Below are positions 14,743-20,820 of a DNA stretch of 27,990 bases, in pieces. The first letter of the stretch is position 1, and the number at the start of each line of letters is the position of its first letter. Made by a program: the position numbers and the translations under genes. Origin of the DNA: a virus; the IMG/VR virus record IMGVR_UViG_3300030110_000920, positions 15,205 to 43,194 of that record. One strand, given 5' to 3'. The notes under the pieces are model-generated. The model saw only the letters and a list, made by a program, of their open reading frames with translations. It ran no database searches and was not told the origin of the DNA.

Positions 14743-15529
14743 AAAATATATTCCTTATCTGTTCTGTGTTGTAGTATTTAAGATCATCTTCTAAAGGTTT
14801 AACTATTACATTTTCAAATCCAGAGGATCTTAAATCTTTTGCCATGTCGTATGCTTTTGTTGTAGCGTCTCTATCTAAACATACATATAAATTTTTATAT
14901 GGTTTTATATGATCCATATGTGTACGTTTTAATTTAGTACCCATTATAGATATACCAGTTAATATATTAGATACAGCACAAGCAGATGGACAATCTTCTA
15001 CTATAACTGCATCTTCACATACACCACATTTAAATGGAATATCTTTATTGCCATACATAAACCATTTTGGAAATTCATTTTTATTTAATGCTCTACCCAC
15101 TGCACCAACTATTTTATGTGTGTCTCTATTTTTAATTAAGAATACAACTCTATCTTGTTTAACATCATATTTAAAATCTGCTCTACCCCAAGACCAAGAC
15201 TCCCAACAATTATTATTAGCTAACCAATGCATAGCTTTGTTATTAGAATATATTGATTGAAAACTATCTGGTAATTCAAAGTCTCTGTCTTCTATATGTA
15301 AATCTTTATTACCTTGAAAAACTTTTTGTACATACTGCATATCTTTTTCTCCTTCTTTTTTTCCTCGTGCTTTACAAGATGCATGAAAACAATACCAATA
15401 TATATTATTATTTGTAGTGTCTATTGATAATGTATTTTTATTATTACAAAATGGACAATCTATTCTTGTCTGTATGTCTTTTGCAAGATACAAACTTTGT
15501 ATAACATTTAATTGTTGTTTATAATTCAA
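14735..15529 (-). CDS. DNA primase with zinc finger and TOPRIM domain
   Basis: 264 residues. An N-terminal zinc-binding region (Cys25, Cys28, Cys47, Cys52) recognises template; TOPRIM follows with VIVEDCPSA (Glu178) and CLDRDA (Asp219, Asp221). It makes RNA primers for polymerase with the helicase two genes downstream. The only workable start is TTG 15529, which overlaps the upstream stop as TTGA; the next Met is residue 64, beyond the zinc finger. Confidence 0.9.
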   Translation of the reverse strand: MNYKQQLNVIQSLYLAKDIQTRIDCPFCNNKNTLSIDTTNNNIYWYCFHASCKARGKKEGEKDMQYVQKVFQGNKDLHIEDRDFELPDSFQSIYSNNKAMHWLANNNCWESWSWGRADFKYDVKQDRVVFLIKNRDTHKIVGAVGRALNKNEFPKWFMYGNKDIPFKCGVCEDAVIVEDCPSACAVSNILTGISIMGTKLKRTHMDHIKPYKNLYVCLDRDATTKAYDMAKDLRSSGFENVIVKPLEDDLKYYNTEQIRNIFYE

Positions 15530-15723
15530 ATAGATACTTCCTCGTATGTTAATGTATATCTATCTGCTGAATAAAATTTATCTGGTTTAACTGTTAGTAA
15601 TTTTTCATTAAGATATAATGCTGTTTCATTTTCTATTTCTTCAACTGTTGGATATTGTTGAAATGATATTATGCCTACTGCGTGTATTCCCATTCCGTAT
15701 AGTCTTATCTTGTATTTTTTCAT
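15526..15723 (-). CDS. 65-residue hypothetical protein
   Basis: The frame is open to a GTG at 15741, but ATG 15723 is preferred. Beta/alpha small protein (KYKIRLYGMGIHAVGIISF; EEIENETALYLNEKLL). Coupled to the primase by four bases. A promoter with consensus -35 lies just upstream, putting the transcript start almost at the ATG. Confidence 0.65.
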   Translation of the reverse strand: MKKYKIRLYGMGIHAVGIISFQQYPTVEEIENETALYLNEKLLTVKPDKFYSADRYTLTYEEVSI

Positions 15724-15844
15724 TGTTATTTTCCCTATCACACTTTTGATTATTTGTCAAGTTATATTCTTTTAAAGTCATAACTTTTATTTTAAACCCT
15801 TTTTCTTTTAGTTCCTTTAGTCTTTTTGGATTCCAATAAAACAT
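15641..15844 (-). CDS. 67-residue basic hypothetical protein overlapping its neighbours
   Basis: ATG 15844 has one of the best ribosome sites here (AGGAGGAGC). Residues 1-30 (NPKRLKELKEKGFKIKVMTL) look like genuine protein; the last 25 residues are Asn/Arg-rich and overlap the next gene in another frame. The start is believable and the tail is questionable. Confidence 0.5.
   Translation of the reverse strand: MFYWNPKRLKELKEKGFKIKVMTLKEYNLTNNQKCDRENNNEKIQDKTIRNGNTRSRHNIISTISNS
15732..15760 (-). promoter_or_regulatory. candidate promoter ahead of the primase group
   Basis: Minus strand: TTGACA (15760-15755), 17-base spacer ending TGA, then TAGGGA (15737-15732). The -35 is perfect and the -10 poor, but the extended TGn element compensates. 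It would start transcription at about the ATG at 15723. Confidence 0.45.
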
Positions 15845-15950
15845 TTTGCTCCTCCTTTTTAAACCACGATGTGTCTCTACCTTCTTTCTTACACCATTCG
15901 TGATGTAGTATTTCTATAGGTCTTATGTTTTTATAACTCATACCCCTCAT
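15792..15950 (-). CDS. 52-residue basic hypothetical protein
   Basis: ATG 15950 overlaps the upstream stop (ATGA). Residues 4-34 (SYKNIRPIEILHHEWCKKEG) read as real protein; the C-terminus is Lys-rich and overlaps the gene starting at 15844 by 53 bases. Function unknown. Confidence 0.55.
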   Translation of the reverse strand: MRGMSYKNIRPIEILHHEWCKKEGRDTSWFKKEEQNVLLESKKTKGTKRKRV

Positions 15951-16174
15951 AGTTTACCTTTTCTTTCTTTTCTTGTTATGTATGGTAGTTTATATTTATA
16001 AAAACTAACATTACCTTTACGGCTTTTCCATTCTACTAATACATCTTTTGCATCACCTGCTTTTGTATTAAAAGATATCATAGCTTTTTTTAAACTCATA
16101 GCTTCCATATCTTGTGATTCTGGACCAATACCATTATCTGTTTTTTTCATGTATATAAATTTATATGTTATCAT
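15947..16174 (-). CDS. 75-residue hypothetical protein
   Basis: Beta-rich start (MITYKFIYMKKTDNG), helix, then strands with a basic C-terminus; resembles small DUF-type phage domains but is not recognised. Four-base overlaps on both sides imply coupling. Confidence 0.68.
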   Translation of the reverse strand: MITYKFIYMKKTDNGIGPESQDMEAMSLKKAMISFNTKAGDAKDVLVEWKSRKGNVSFYKYKLPYITRKERKGKL

Positions 16175-16431
16175 TGTTTATATCCTTCTATTTGATCAAT
16201 TAAATTTTTTAAACATTGTTCAAAGTCTTTTGATATTGAATCTTGATAATCACATATTATAGATCTTACCTCTGCTATTATGGCATCAAGAATAACATCT
16301 TCTTTAACTCGTTTGGCTTGTGGGTATACACGTGCTTTTCCTTTTGCATATACACTATCAGCCATTGCTTTCTTTTTTTCATACTCTTCTGCTTTGTTCT
16401 TACTTATCATGTAGTCTTTCATATCATTCAT
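16171..16431 (-). CDS. 86-residue helical hypothetical protein
   Basis: Long charged helix (residues 5-30, rich in K, E and A) followed by a second helical region. Cys63 and Cys72. The start overlaps the lipoprotein stop (TGATG-like). Function unknown. Confidence 0.68.
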   Translation of the reverse strand: MNDMKDYMISKNKAEEYEKKKAMADSVYAKGKARVYPQAKRVKEDVILDAIIAEVRSIICDYQDSISKDFEQCLKNLIDQIEGYKQ

Positions 16432-16544
16432 TTTGCTAACCCATTTGTTATTATTTTTTTTACTATTGATTGTAAAGGATTTACATTATTTTTATTAGAA
16501 CTACAAGACGTAAGTAGTAATAATATAATTATTATTCTAATCAT
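16428..16544 (-). CDS. 38-residue predicted lipoprotein
   Basis: ATG 16544 overlaps the upstream stop (TGATG). A run of Ile/Leu (4-11) leads to the lipobox LLTSC with Cys14, followed by SSNKNN and a short basic tail. This is a classical lipoprotein signal, so the mature peptide (about 25 residues) should be membrane-anchored. In an early region it could act in superinfection exclusion; as a spanin-type Rz1 it would be oddly placed. Confidence 0.65.
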   Translation of the reverse strand: MIRIIIILLLLTSCSSNKNNVNPLQSIVKKIITNGLAK

Positions 16545-17179
16545 CAATGCTCCTTATAACTTACTTGTTTAACTTTACGACTCCAACAGGTACGGCAACT
16601 ACCACACTCACCTTTTTGTTTTGGTGCAGGACACTCACGACCTATTGCAGATTTATCTTTATGTACACCAGAAGTCCACTTCCAAAAGTTAGGTGGTGGA
16701 CTATCTACTTTGATTGCTGATACACGCAAACATAAATTCTTTGGCACATCTTCTTCCTTGATTTGTTTTATTATTTGATATTCTCTTGTAGCTAACCAAT
16801 GTTTTATCTTTGGTGTATGCTCACATACTTCAAATATCTTCATTAAATGAGAGTAAGATTGTATATCACCAGCATCAAACCACCTATGATATCTCTTTGA
16901 TTTATCTAGGTTTTTGTATTTTATGGTCAGTAACATTGTCATATAATCTACCCACTCGTTTAGTTCAATTGCTTTTCTTCTAACTTCGTGTGCATCAAAT
17001 ACATTTTTAAATACATATCTACCTTTCAATGCATAACAAGAATGACAGATAGTACCTTTTATTTTTGCTAACTTTGATCCTGTCTTGCAATGCTTTGCAG
17101 ATATACCCCAGCCAAATGCTGGCATCTTACTAGGATTAGATAGTGTGCCTATCTTTTTTTCTATTTGTTTTAGTTTCAT
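16544..17179 (-). CDS. GP88-like Cys-rich phage protein
   Basis: 211 residues with seven notable Cys: Cys31, Cys45-x2-Cys48 (TICHSCYALKGRY), and Cys183, Cys192, Cys195, Cys198 (GECGSCRTCW). Other motifs: RWFDAGDIQS (99-108) and HWLATREYQ (127-135). I match this order to the phage 'gene product 88' family from memory. The cysteines suggest an Fe-S cluster or zinc site, and the fold may be TIM-barrel-like, but reaction and partner are unknown. Located upstream of the primase in the early operon. Confidence 0.75.
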   Translation of the reverse strand: MKLKQIEKKIGTLSNPSKMPAFGWGISAKHCKTGSKLAKIKGTICHSCYALKGRYVFKNVFDAHEVRRKAIELNEWVDYMTMLLTIKYKNLDKSKRYHRWFDAGDIQSYSHLMKIFEVCEHTPKIKHWLATREYQIIKQIKEEDVPKNLCLRVSAIKVDSPPPNFWKWTSGVHKDKSAIGRECPAPKQKGECGSCRTCWSRKVKQVSYKEH

Positions 17180-17180
17180 A

Positions 17181-17432
17181 TTATCTCTTCTTCTTGCTCG
17201 CTTGTTGTTTACTTTCTACCCACACATTATGTCCTTCACCTGTGTATCTGCCCGCAATTTCAACGTGATTGACGTAAGTCCCTTTTTTACCACCTTCAAC
17301 CCATTTTGTATTAGTAACGTTCCAAGCACCATCATCTAAATTAAGCAAAGTTTCGGTATCGTGATTAAAAAATAAAACTTGTTTTGTTTGTGGCATTTTT
17401 TTTAAATGTTTTATTAAATCTTTTACTTTCAT
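17181..17432 (-). CDS. 83-residue hypothetical protein
   Basis: N-terminal MKVKDLIKHLKKMPQTKQVLFFNHD resembles a small domain found in phages and plasmids in which KxLIxxLxxxPxdxxV precedes a strand. Basic C-terminus. Four-base overlap with the upstream gene. Function unknown. Confidence 0.7.
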   Translation of the reverse strand: MKVKDLIKHLKKMPQTKQVLFFNHDTETLLNLDDGAWNVTNTKWVEGGKKGTYVNHVEIAGRYTGEGHNVWVESKQQASKKKR

Positions 17433-17734
17433 AATTTTAACTCCAATCTTCTTATAGCAAATCTTAATTGCTCTTTTGTTATTTGTCCAGTCTTATACTT
17501 GTCTGATAACTTATTATATAGTTTTAATAAATGATCTCTTGTTGTACCCAAGTGATCACACATTATTGAACAACCTCTAGTATAAAACCAATTCCTAGAT
17601 TGTTGTATGTCTGACATAGTTAGATTAGTAGATGTACTTAATTCAAATGCATCTTCCATTGTCTGTTGTATTATTGCAATAAGTAATTTTTCTTCTGGTG
17701 ATCTTTCTTTTATTTGTATAGTTGCTTTTTCCAT
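17429..17734 (-). CDS. 101-residue helical early protein behind a leaderless-type promoter
   Basis: Helical, with EEKLLIAIIQQTMEDAF at the N-terminus, a Trp/Cys-containing middle (SRNWFYTRGCSIMCDHLG) and a basic C-terminal helix; it could be a DNA-binding regulator. I remember similar phage proteins of unknown role. The promoter (TTGACT-17-TATACA) ends seven bases before ATG 17734, so the mRNA probably starts at or next to the start codon. Confidence 0.72.
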   Translation of the reverse strand: MEKATIQIKERSPEEKLLIAIIQQTMEDAFELSTSTNLTMSDIQQSRNWFYTRGCSIMCDHLGTTRDHLLKLYNKLSDKYKTGQITKEQLRFAIRRLELKL

Positions 17735-17740
17735 AATGAT

Positions 17741-17769
17741 TGTATATCATATTTCTTGCATAAAGTCAA
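17741..17769 (-). promoter_or_regulatory. strong early promoter, probably leaderless
   Basis: Minus strand: TTGACT (17769-17764), 17-base spacer ending TGA (extended -10), TATACA (17746-17741). The predicted start coincides with the A of ATG 17734. It would drive the long leftward replication operon. Confidence 0.75.
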
Positions 17770-17840
17770 TTTGTCTCATTGAGTTTTAACTTAAAATATG
17801 ATATGATTACCTGTCAATGCAGGGGGGGTTAGTATATATC

Positions 17841-18011
17841 TTATGCAGTATCGTCTCTTCCATACTTTTTTCTACCTGATAGATATTCTAAATTCTCTTT
17901 TCGTTTTCTTTCTTTTTCTATTTTGTTAATAATATAATAGGCAATGATTGCCCCAATCAATAGGGCAACCATATTAAATAAATACATACCTAGTCCATGA
18001 TAGAACGTCAT
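17841..18011 (-). CDS. 56-residue membrane protein with basic tail
   Basis: ATG 18011 overlaps the upstream stop (ATGA). Hydrophobic segment at 9-29, then a highly basic tail (EKERKRKENLEYLSGRKKYGRDD). Positive-inside rule places the tail in the cytoplasm. Function unknown. Confidence 0.65.
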   Translation of the reverse strand: MTFYHGLGMYLFNMVALLIGAIIAYYIINKIEKERKRKENLEYLSGRKKYGRDDTA

Positions 18012-18952
18012 GCTATTTTTCTCCCAAGATTACCTAGGGCTTTGTGATAGTAATATACAAAGTGATCACTAGCTACATAGTTTTCTATCTCTGAGTCTCT
18101 CATTACATTACTCTTGATAGAGTCCATAGTACTATTGTCTATTCTGTATTCTTTGCTATCTTTCTTACCAATCTTAATTGCTCTTTTATTATGAGAACTA
18201 TAATTAGTTAAGGCATTGTATACATCATACAAAGTAGATTTATGCATATCTGTTTCTAATACTTGTTTTAATAAATTGTATTTATTATCAGAACCATTAG
18301 AAAACTTTGTAAATATACTATCTACTTCATTAGCTGATAATGGTAAACTATTATACACTTCAAATGTATCTTGCATCTTTTCAAATGTAAGACCAATGTG
18401 TTGTAGTCTTAAAAAAGAATCATCAACATCAAAATGTGTTGTGTGTTTCTTAATTGTTTCACCTAAACTATCAAATGATTTCATGCCATTCTGACAAACT
18501 AATCTTAGAAACATTGCTCTAATCTTGTATACTATAGTTGCGTCATAACTAGATACAACTTCAATACCAAACTTTAGTTTATCTTTTGGATTAGTTCTCA
18601 TTGCGTGTGGACTAAATTTACTATTATCATTAAACAATATTCTTAGTCTAAGATAATTTAGATCAGGGTGTACATTAAATTGTATAGATGTATTTGCTAA
18701 TCCAATACCATACTTTAATAATGCATCTGATAATCCATTTAGTATTTTAGCATAAGGCACTAGTTGATAATTAGATCCATGCAAATGTATTGCACGTTTA
18801 TTATCTGTATCTACTACAGCCCAAGCAGGTTTATTTAATTTAAAAAGAACTGGATCACTAACATAATGTATTTGTTGTAAGTCAACTTCAGTTGTTGCTC
18901 TGTCATACATGTCTGAGTGATTGTCTTTTAATGTCTTTATAAGTGTAGACAT
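18008..18952 (-). CDS. DUF932-like early protein
   Basis: 314 residues. Matches the general pattern of phage/plasmid DUF932 proteins: an N-terminal AWAVVDTDNKRAIHLHGSNYQLVPY region (43-67), a central RLVCQNGM (150-157, where DUF932 has VRVVCxNxL), and a C-terminal domain with NALTNYSSHNKRA. The function of DUF932 is not established. The gene has its own consensus promoter and a 250-base structured leader, suggesting high or controlled early expression. GGAGG ribosome site before ATG 18952. Confidence 0.72.
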   Translation of the reverse strand: MSTLIKTLKDNHSDMYDRATTEVDLQQIHYVSDPVLFKLNKPAWAVVDTDNKRAIHLHGSNYQLVPYAKILNGLSDALLKYGIGLANTSIQFNVHPDLNYLRLRILFNDNSKFSPHAMRTNPKDKLKFGIEVVSSYDATIVYKIRAMFLRLVCQNGMKSFDSLGETIKKHTTHFDVDDSFLRLQHIGLTFEKMQDTFEVYNSLPLSANEVDSIFTKFSNGSDNKYNLLKQVLETDMHKSTLYDVYNALTNYSSHNKRAIKIGKKDSKEYRIDNSTMDSIKSNVMRDSEIENYVASDHFVYYYHKALGNLGRKIA

Positions 18953-18959
18953 ATTTATC

Positions 18960-19206
18960 CTCCATTGTTGGTTGGTTTATTTGTGGGTTAGCAACTCTCT
19001 AGAGTTTCCTCCACCCATAGCTATTGGGGCGTTACTAACCCTTGATCAGCGAGACCGAGCAGTTACAGATGGTAAACAACCCAAATCTTTCTCCACTCTG
19101 GACATCGTTTAACAATAGTCAGTTGCCCGCTAATCTCAGTACTAAATGTCCAGCGTGTAACTATAGACACAGCTGACGCAAACGCTTTGCAAAACGTGTA
19201 CTGATT
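18960..19206 (-). promoter_or_regulatory. long, GC-enriched, structured 5' leader of the DUF932-like gene
   Basis: No good ORF lies between the promoter start (about 19206) and ATG 18952. Hand count of 18961-19200 gives about 45% GC against roughly 25-30% in nearby genes. In the minus-strand RNA an 8-base stem (19153-19146 with 19105-19098) encloses 40 bases. Just before the ribosome site an 11-base stem with one wobble (19041-19031 with 18995-18985) encloses 35 bases, including a GAG-GAAA-CTC hairpin (19011-19002). It could be a riboswitch-like leader, a protein-binding site or a separate small RNA; I do not recognise a known class. Confidence 0.5.
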
Positions 19207-19212
19207 AAATAC

Positions 19213-19241
19213 TGTATATCACAGTTATATGATTATGTCAA
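19213..19241 (-). promoter_or_regulatory. consensus promoter for the DUF932-like gene
   Basis: Minus strand: TTGACA (19241-19236), 17-base spacer ending TGA, TATACA (19218-19213). The -35 overlaps the end of the upstream 154-residue gene, whose stop (19235-19233) falls in the spacer. Confidence 0.8.
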
Positions 19242-19697
19242 ATTATTTTTTTGCTCGAAGTCTTCAAAGTTTTTAGCATAAAGATTTTTGATTAGTGTTC
19301 TTGTGGCTTTTGGAAACTCAACTTTGAATGAGTCTGAATCGGCTAAGTAATTGAATTTTAAGCATTTTTTGCCGATCAATAAATATCTTAGTCTCTGGTT
19401 CATTGGTACATTTCTAAACTTAAATCCTTCTCTTATGTCTAGATCATTAACTAACATATTAAGTTCTGGTCTAGTAGTTCTCTTACCACCTTTTTTATAC
19501 AACCTCTTACCAGTTGCACCATCTATTTGAAACTTTCTATCTTTGGTATCAAATCGCATTACTCTTTTATCACCAACGATCTCTAATCTTTTTGGTTTCT
19601 TATAAAAGAATGCACGACCTTTTTTAGATTTATACTTGTCTATTTCATTATCAACAAAGATATGAAGTTGTTGTTTTGTTATGTGTATTGTTTTCAT
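19233..19697 (-). CDS. 154-residue basic early protein, not recognised
   Basis: Strongly basic (many K and R), mixed alpha/beta: KTIHITKQQLHIFVDNEIDKY at the start, a basic beta-rich middle (about 30-80, KKGGKRTTRPELN) and RLRYLLIGKKCLKFNYL at about 102-118. It could bind nucleic acid. It has a ribosome site (AGGAGC) and a long non-coding region upstream. Its stop codon overlaps the promoter of the next gene. Confidence 0.72.
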   Translation of the reverse strand: MKTIHITKQQLHIFVDNEIDKYKSKKGRAFFYKKPKRLEIVGDKRVMRFDTKDRKFQIDGATGKRLYKKGGKRTTRPELNMLVNDLDIREGFKFRNVPMNQRLRYLLIGKKCLKFNYLADSDSFKVEFPKATRTLIKNLYAKNFEDFEQKNNLT

Positions 19698-20045
19698 TGT
19701 TGCTCCTATTATGTTTGATTATTTTTTTAGGGCGGTGAAGTACTCGGTTGGTTTCCCACGATCCCCATACATACCGCCCGTATCTAAATTGTTAGTCGAT
19801 CATTATACAAGTTGTCTATGTAGTTCCTTACATTAAAGGGGAGATCACCCCATCAACTTGTGGTTCGTTAGAAAAACAAAAAAGATTTCGGGGTGAGTAT
19901 GGATAATCCAATAGTTACTATATCCAAGTCTGTACAGATGTAATACCCACCCCCCTTCAATATGAACTATCGCCACAGTTTATTTACGCCAGTTACTTAT
20001 CTCGCTAAAGACTTTCGTCTGGTAAATTATACACAGTCGTATGGA
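19698..20045 (-). promoter_or_regulatory. non-coding, structure-rich leader of the 154-residue gene
   Basis: About 350 bases without a plausible gene; 19741-20040 is about 40% GC by hand count. Read as minus-strand RNA it holds three modules. (i) An 11-base stem, one wobble (19953-19943 with 19900-19890), followed by CTTTTTTGTTTTT, possibly an attenuator. (ii) A three-way junction: 8-base stem 19861-19854/19814-19807 enclosing stems 19851-19848/19841-19838 and 19833-19829/19822-19818. (iii) A 7-base GGGCGGT/ACCGCCC stem (19779-19773/19736-19730) containing a UGG-GAAA-CCA hairpin (19758-19749). Not a class I know. Confidence 0.5.
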
Positions 20046-20082
20046 CAAAAAAAGGGCAATCCCCTCTCGGTTGATTGCCCTT
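20046..20082 (-). terminator. rho-independent terminator of the 76-residue gene
   Basis: Minus strand: AAGGGCAATC (20082-20073) pairs with GATTGCCCTT (20061-20052), 10 bases perfect, then a run of about seven T (20052-20046). It ends the transcript of the two genes at 20551-20115. A promoter lies immediately upstream with its start inside the 5' arm. Confidence 0.85.
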
Positions 20083-20084
20083 AA

Positions 20085-20113
20085 TTAATATCAGATTATT
20101 TGATTGATGTCAA
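20085..20113 (-). promoter_or_regulatory. promoter overlapping the terminator, for the structured region and 154-residue gene
   Basis: Minus strand: TTGACA (20113-20108), 17-base spacer ending TGA, TATTAA (20090-20085). The predicted start (about 20078) is inside the 5' arm of the terminator, so RNA from this promoter lacks half the stem and should read through. Confidence 0.65.
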
Positions 20114-20114
20114 G

Positions 20115-20345
20115 TTAGTTTGCGTTATCTTTACTTCTTCTAACTTTTACATATATTTCCCACTCTTCAGGATTTTTGAATTGACAAGTAGCAAACTTAT
20201 CTTCAGCCTCTCGCCAACCATCAGCGTCTACATATACTTGAAGATTATACTTCCTATTAGTAAACATATATTCACCATTAATAGTTTCTTCAACAAACAT
20301 ATCAGACACAATATCTAGTTTTGGTTTTGATGGACTCTTAGCCAT
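20115..20345 (-). CDS. 76-residue hypothetical protein
   Basis: Soluble, mixed charge; a YNLQVYVDADGWREAEDKFATC segment (33-54) looks like a small beta-hairpin plus helix. One-base overlap with the upstream gene, then a terminator. Function unknown. Confidence 0.7.
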   Translation of the reverse strand: MAKSPSKPKLDIVSDMFVEETINGEYMFTNRKYNLQVYVDADGWREAEDKFATCQFKNPEEWEIYVKVRRSKDNAN

Positions 20346-20551
20346 TAGTTACCGCCAACGTGATCGTCAGGGTAATTGGTAGGAGTAAGTGTAAATTCTT
20401 TCTTGACACTTATAAACTCTATTGAGTTTATTTCTTGTATCATAGTAATACACTTACGAAAGTCATCACATATATCTAAAGGTATACCATCAGCATCAGT
20501 TAATCTTTTAGCTGTAGCAAGAACCTTAGATATGATATCTTTTTTCTTCAT
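20345..20551 (-). CDS. 68-residue hypothetical early protein
   Basis: Helical N-terminal half (DIISKVLATAKRLTDADG) and a short beta-like C-terminal half. AGGAG ribosome site before ATG 20551. First gene behind the composite terminator-promoter at 20586-20632. Not recognised. Confidence 0.7.
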   Translation of the reverse strand: MKKKDIISKVLATAKRLTDADGIPLDICDDFRKCITMIQEINSIEFISVKKEFTLTPTNYPDDHVGGN

Positions 20552-20585
20552 AATTGTTCTCCTGTAATTGATTAATTATGTTTTA

Positions 20586-20614
20586 TTGATACCAAATAAA
20601 AAACCCCATGTCAA
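20586..20614 (-). promoter_or_regulatory. promoter embedded in a terminator
   Basis: Minus strand: TTGACA (20614-20609), 17-base spacer ending TGG, TATCAA (20591-20586). The -35 is part of the terminator's 3' arm and the T-tract is the spacer. It drives the 68- and 76-residue genes. Confidence 0.7.
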
Positions 20615-20632
20615 GTGAATGACACAGGGTTT
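20594..20632 (-). terminator. terminator of the 27-residue gene, interlocked with the next promoter
   Basis: Minus strand: 13-base stem (20632-20620 with 20613-20601, two G-T pairs) around a 6-base loop, then TTTATTT. It lies 8 bases after the stop of the upstream miniprotein gene. Confidence 0.75.
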
Positions 20633-20639
20633 ATCTTTA

Positions 20640-20723
20640 TTATCCAGCTAGAAGCTGTATGATGGGCAGTATCACAATCATATAGAAAGGTATGCCCATA
20701 ATTAAAGTATATATCAAGTACAT
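20640..20723 (-). CDS. 27-residue membrane peptide
   Basis: ATG 20723 with AAAGGA ribosome site, between its own promoter (-35 at 20786) and its own terminator (20632). The whole peptide (MYLIYTLIMGIPFYMIVILP then IIQLLAG) is one hydrophobic span. The complete promoter-RBS-ORF-terminator unit argues that it is real despite its size. Function unknown; a membrane-targeted early peptide. Confidence 0.6.
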   Translation of the reverse strand: MYLIYTLIMGIPFYMIVILPIIQLLAG

Positions 20724-20757
20724 ATTAGCTATCCTTTCGTTTATTGATTATATAAAT

Positions 20758-20786
20758 AATCTAATATAATAAATAAATAATGTCAA
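20758..20786 (-). promoter_or_regulatory. leftward promoter for the 27-residue gene
   Basis: Minus strand: TTGACA (20786-20781), 17-base spacer, TAGATT (20763-20758). Expected start about 20751, giving a 28-base leader. Its -35 forms an inverted repeat with a rightward TTGACA at 20792-20797. Confidence 0.6.
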
Positions 20787-20797
20787 GTGCATTGACA
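20781..20797. repeat. inverted repeat TGTCAA-N5-TTGACA (operator-like)
   Basis: Two -35 hexamers face each other across 5 bases, a 6-base palindrome arm each. The same spacing recurs in near-identical form at 20609-20625 (TGTCA-N6-TGACA). It could be a repressor site that blocks both -35 elements. Confidence 0.5.
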
Positions 20798-20820
20798 TAG
20801 CCCTTGTAATATTATACAAG
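20792..20820 (+). promoter_or_regulatory. weak rightward promoter candidate
   Basis: TTGACA (20792-20797) followed at 17 bases by TACAAG (20815-20820), or at 15 bases by TATACA (20813-20818). Divergent to the leftward promoter. It would transcribe the structured region 20821-21000. Confidence 0.35.
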
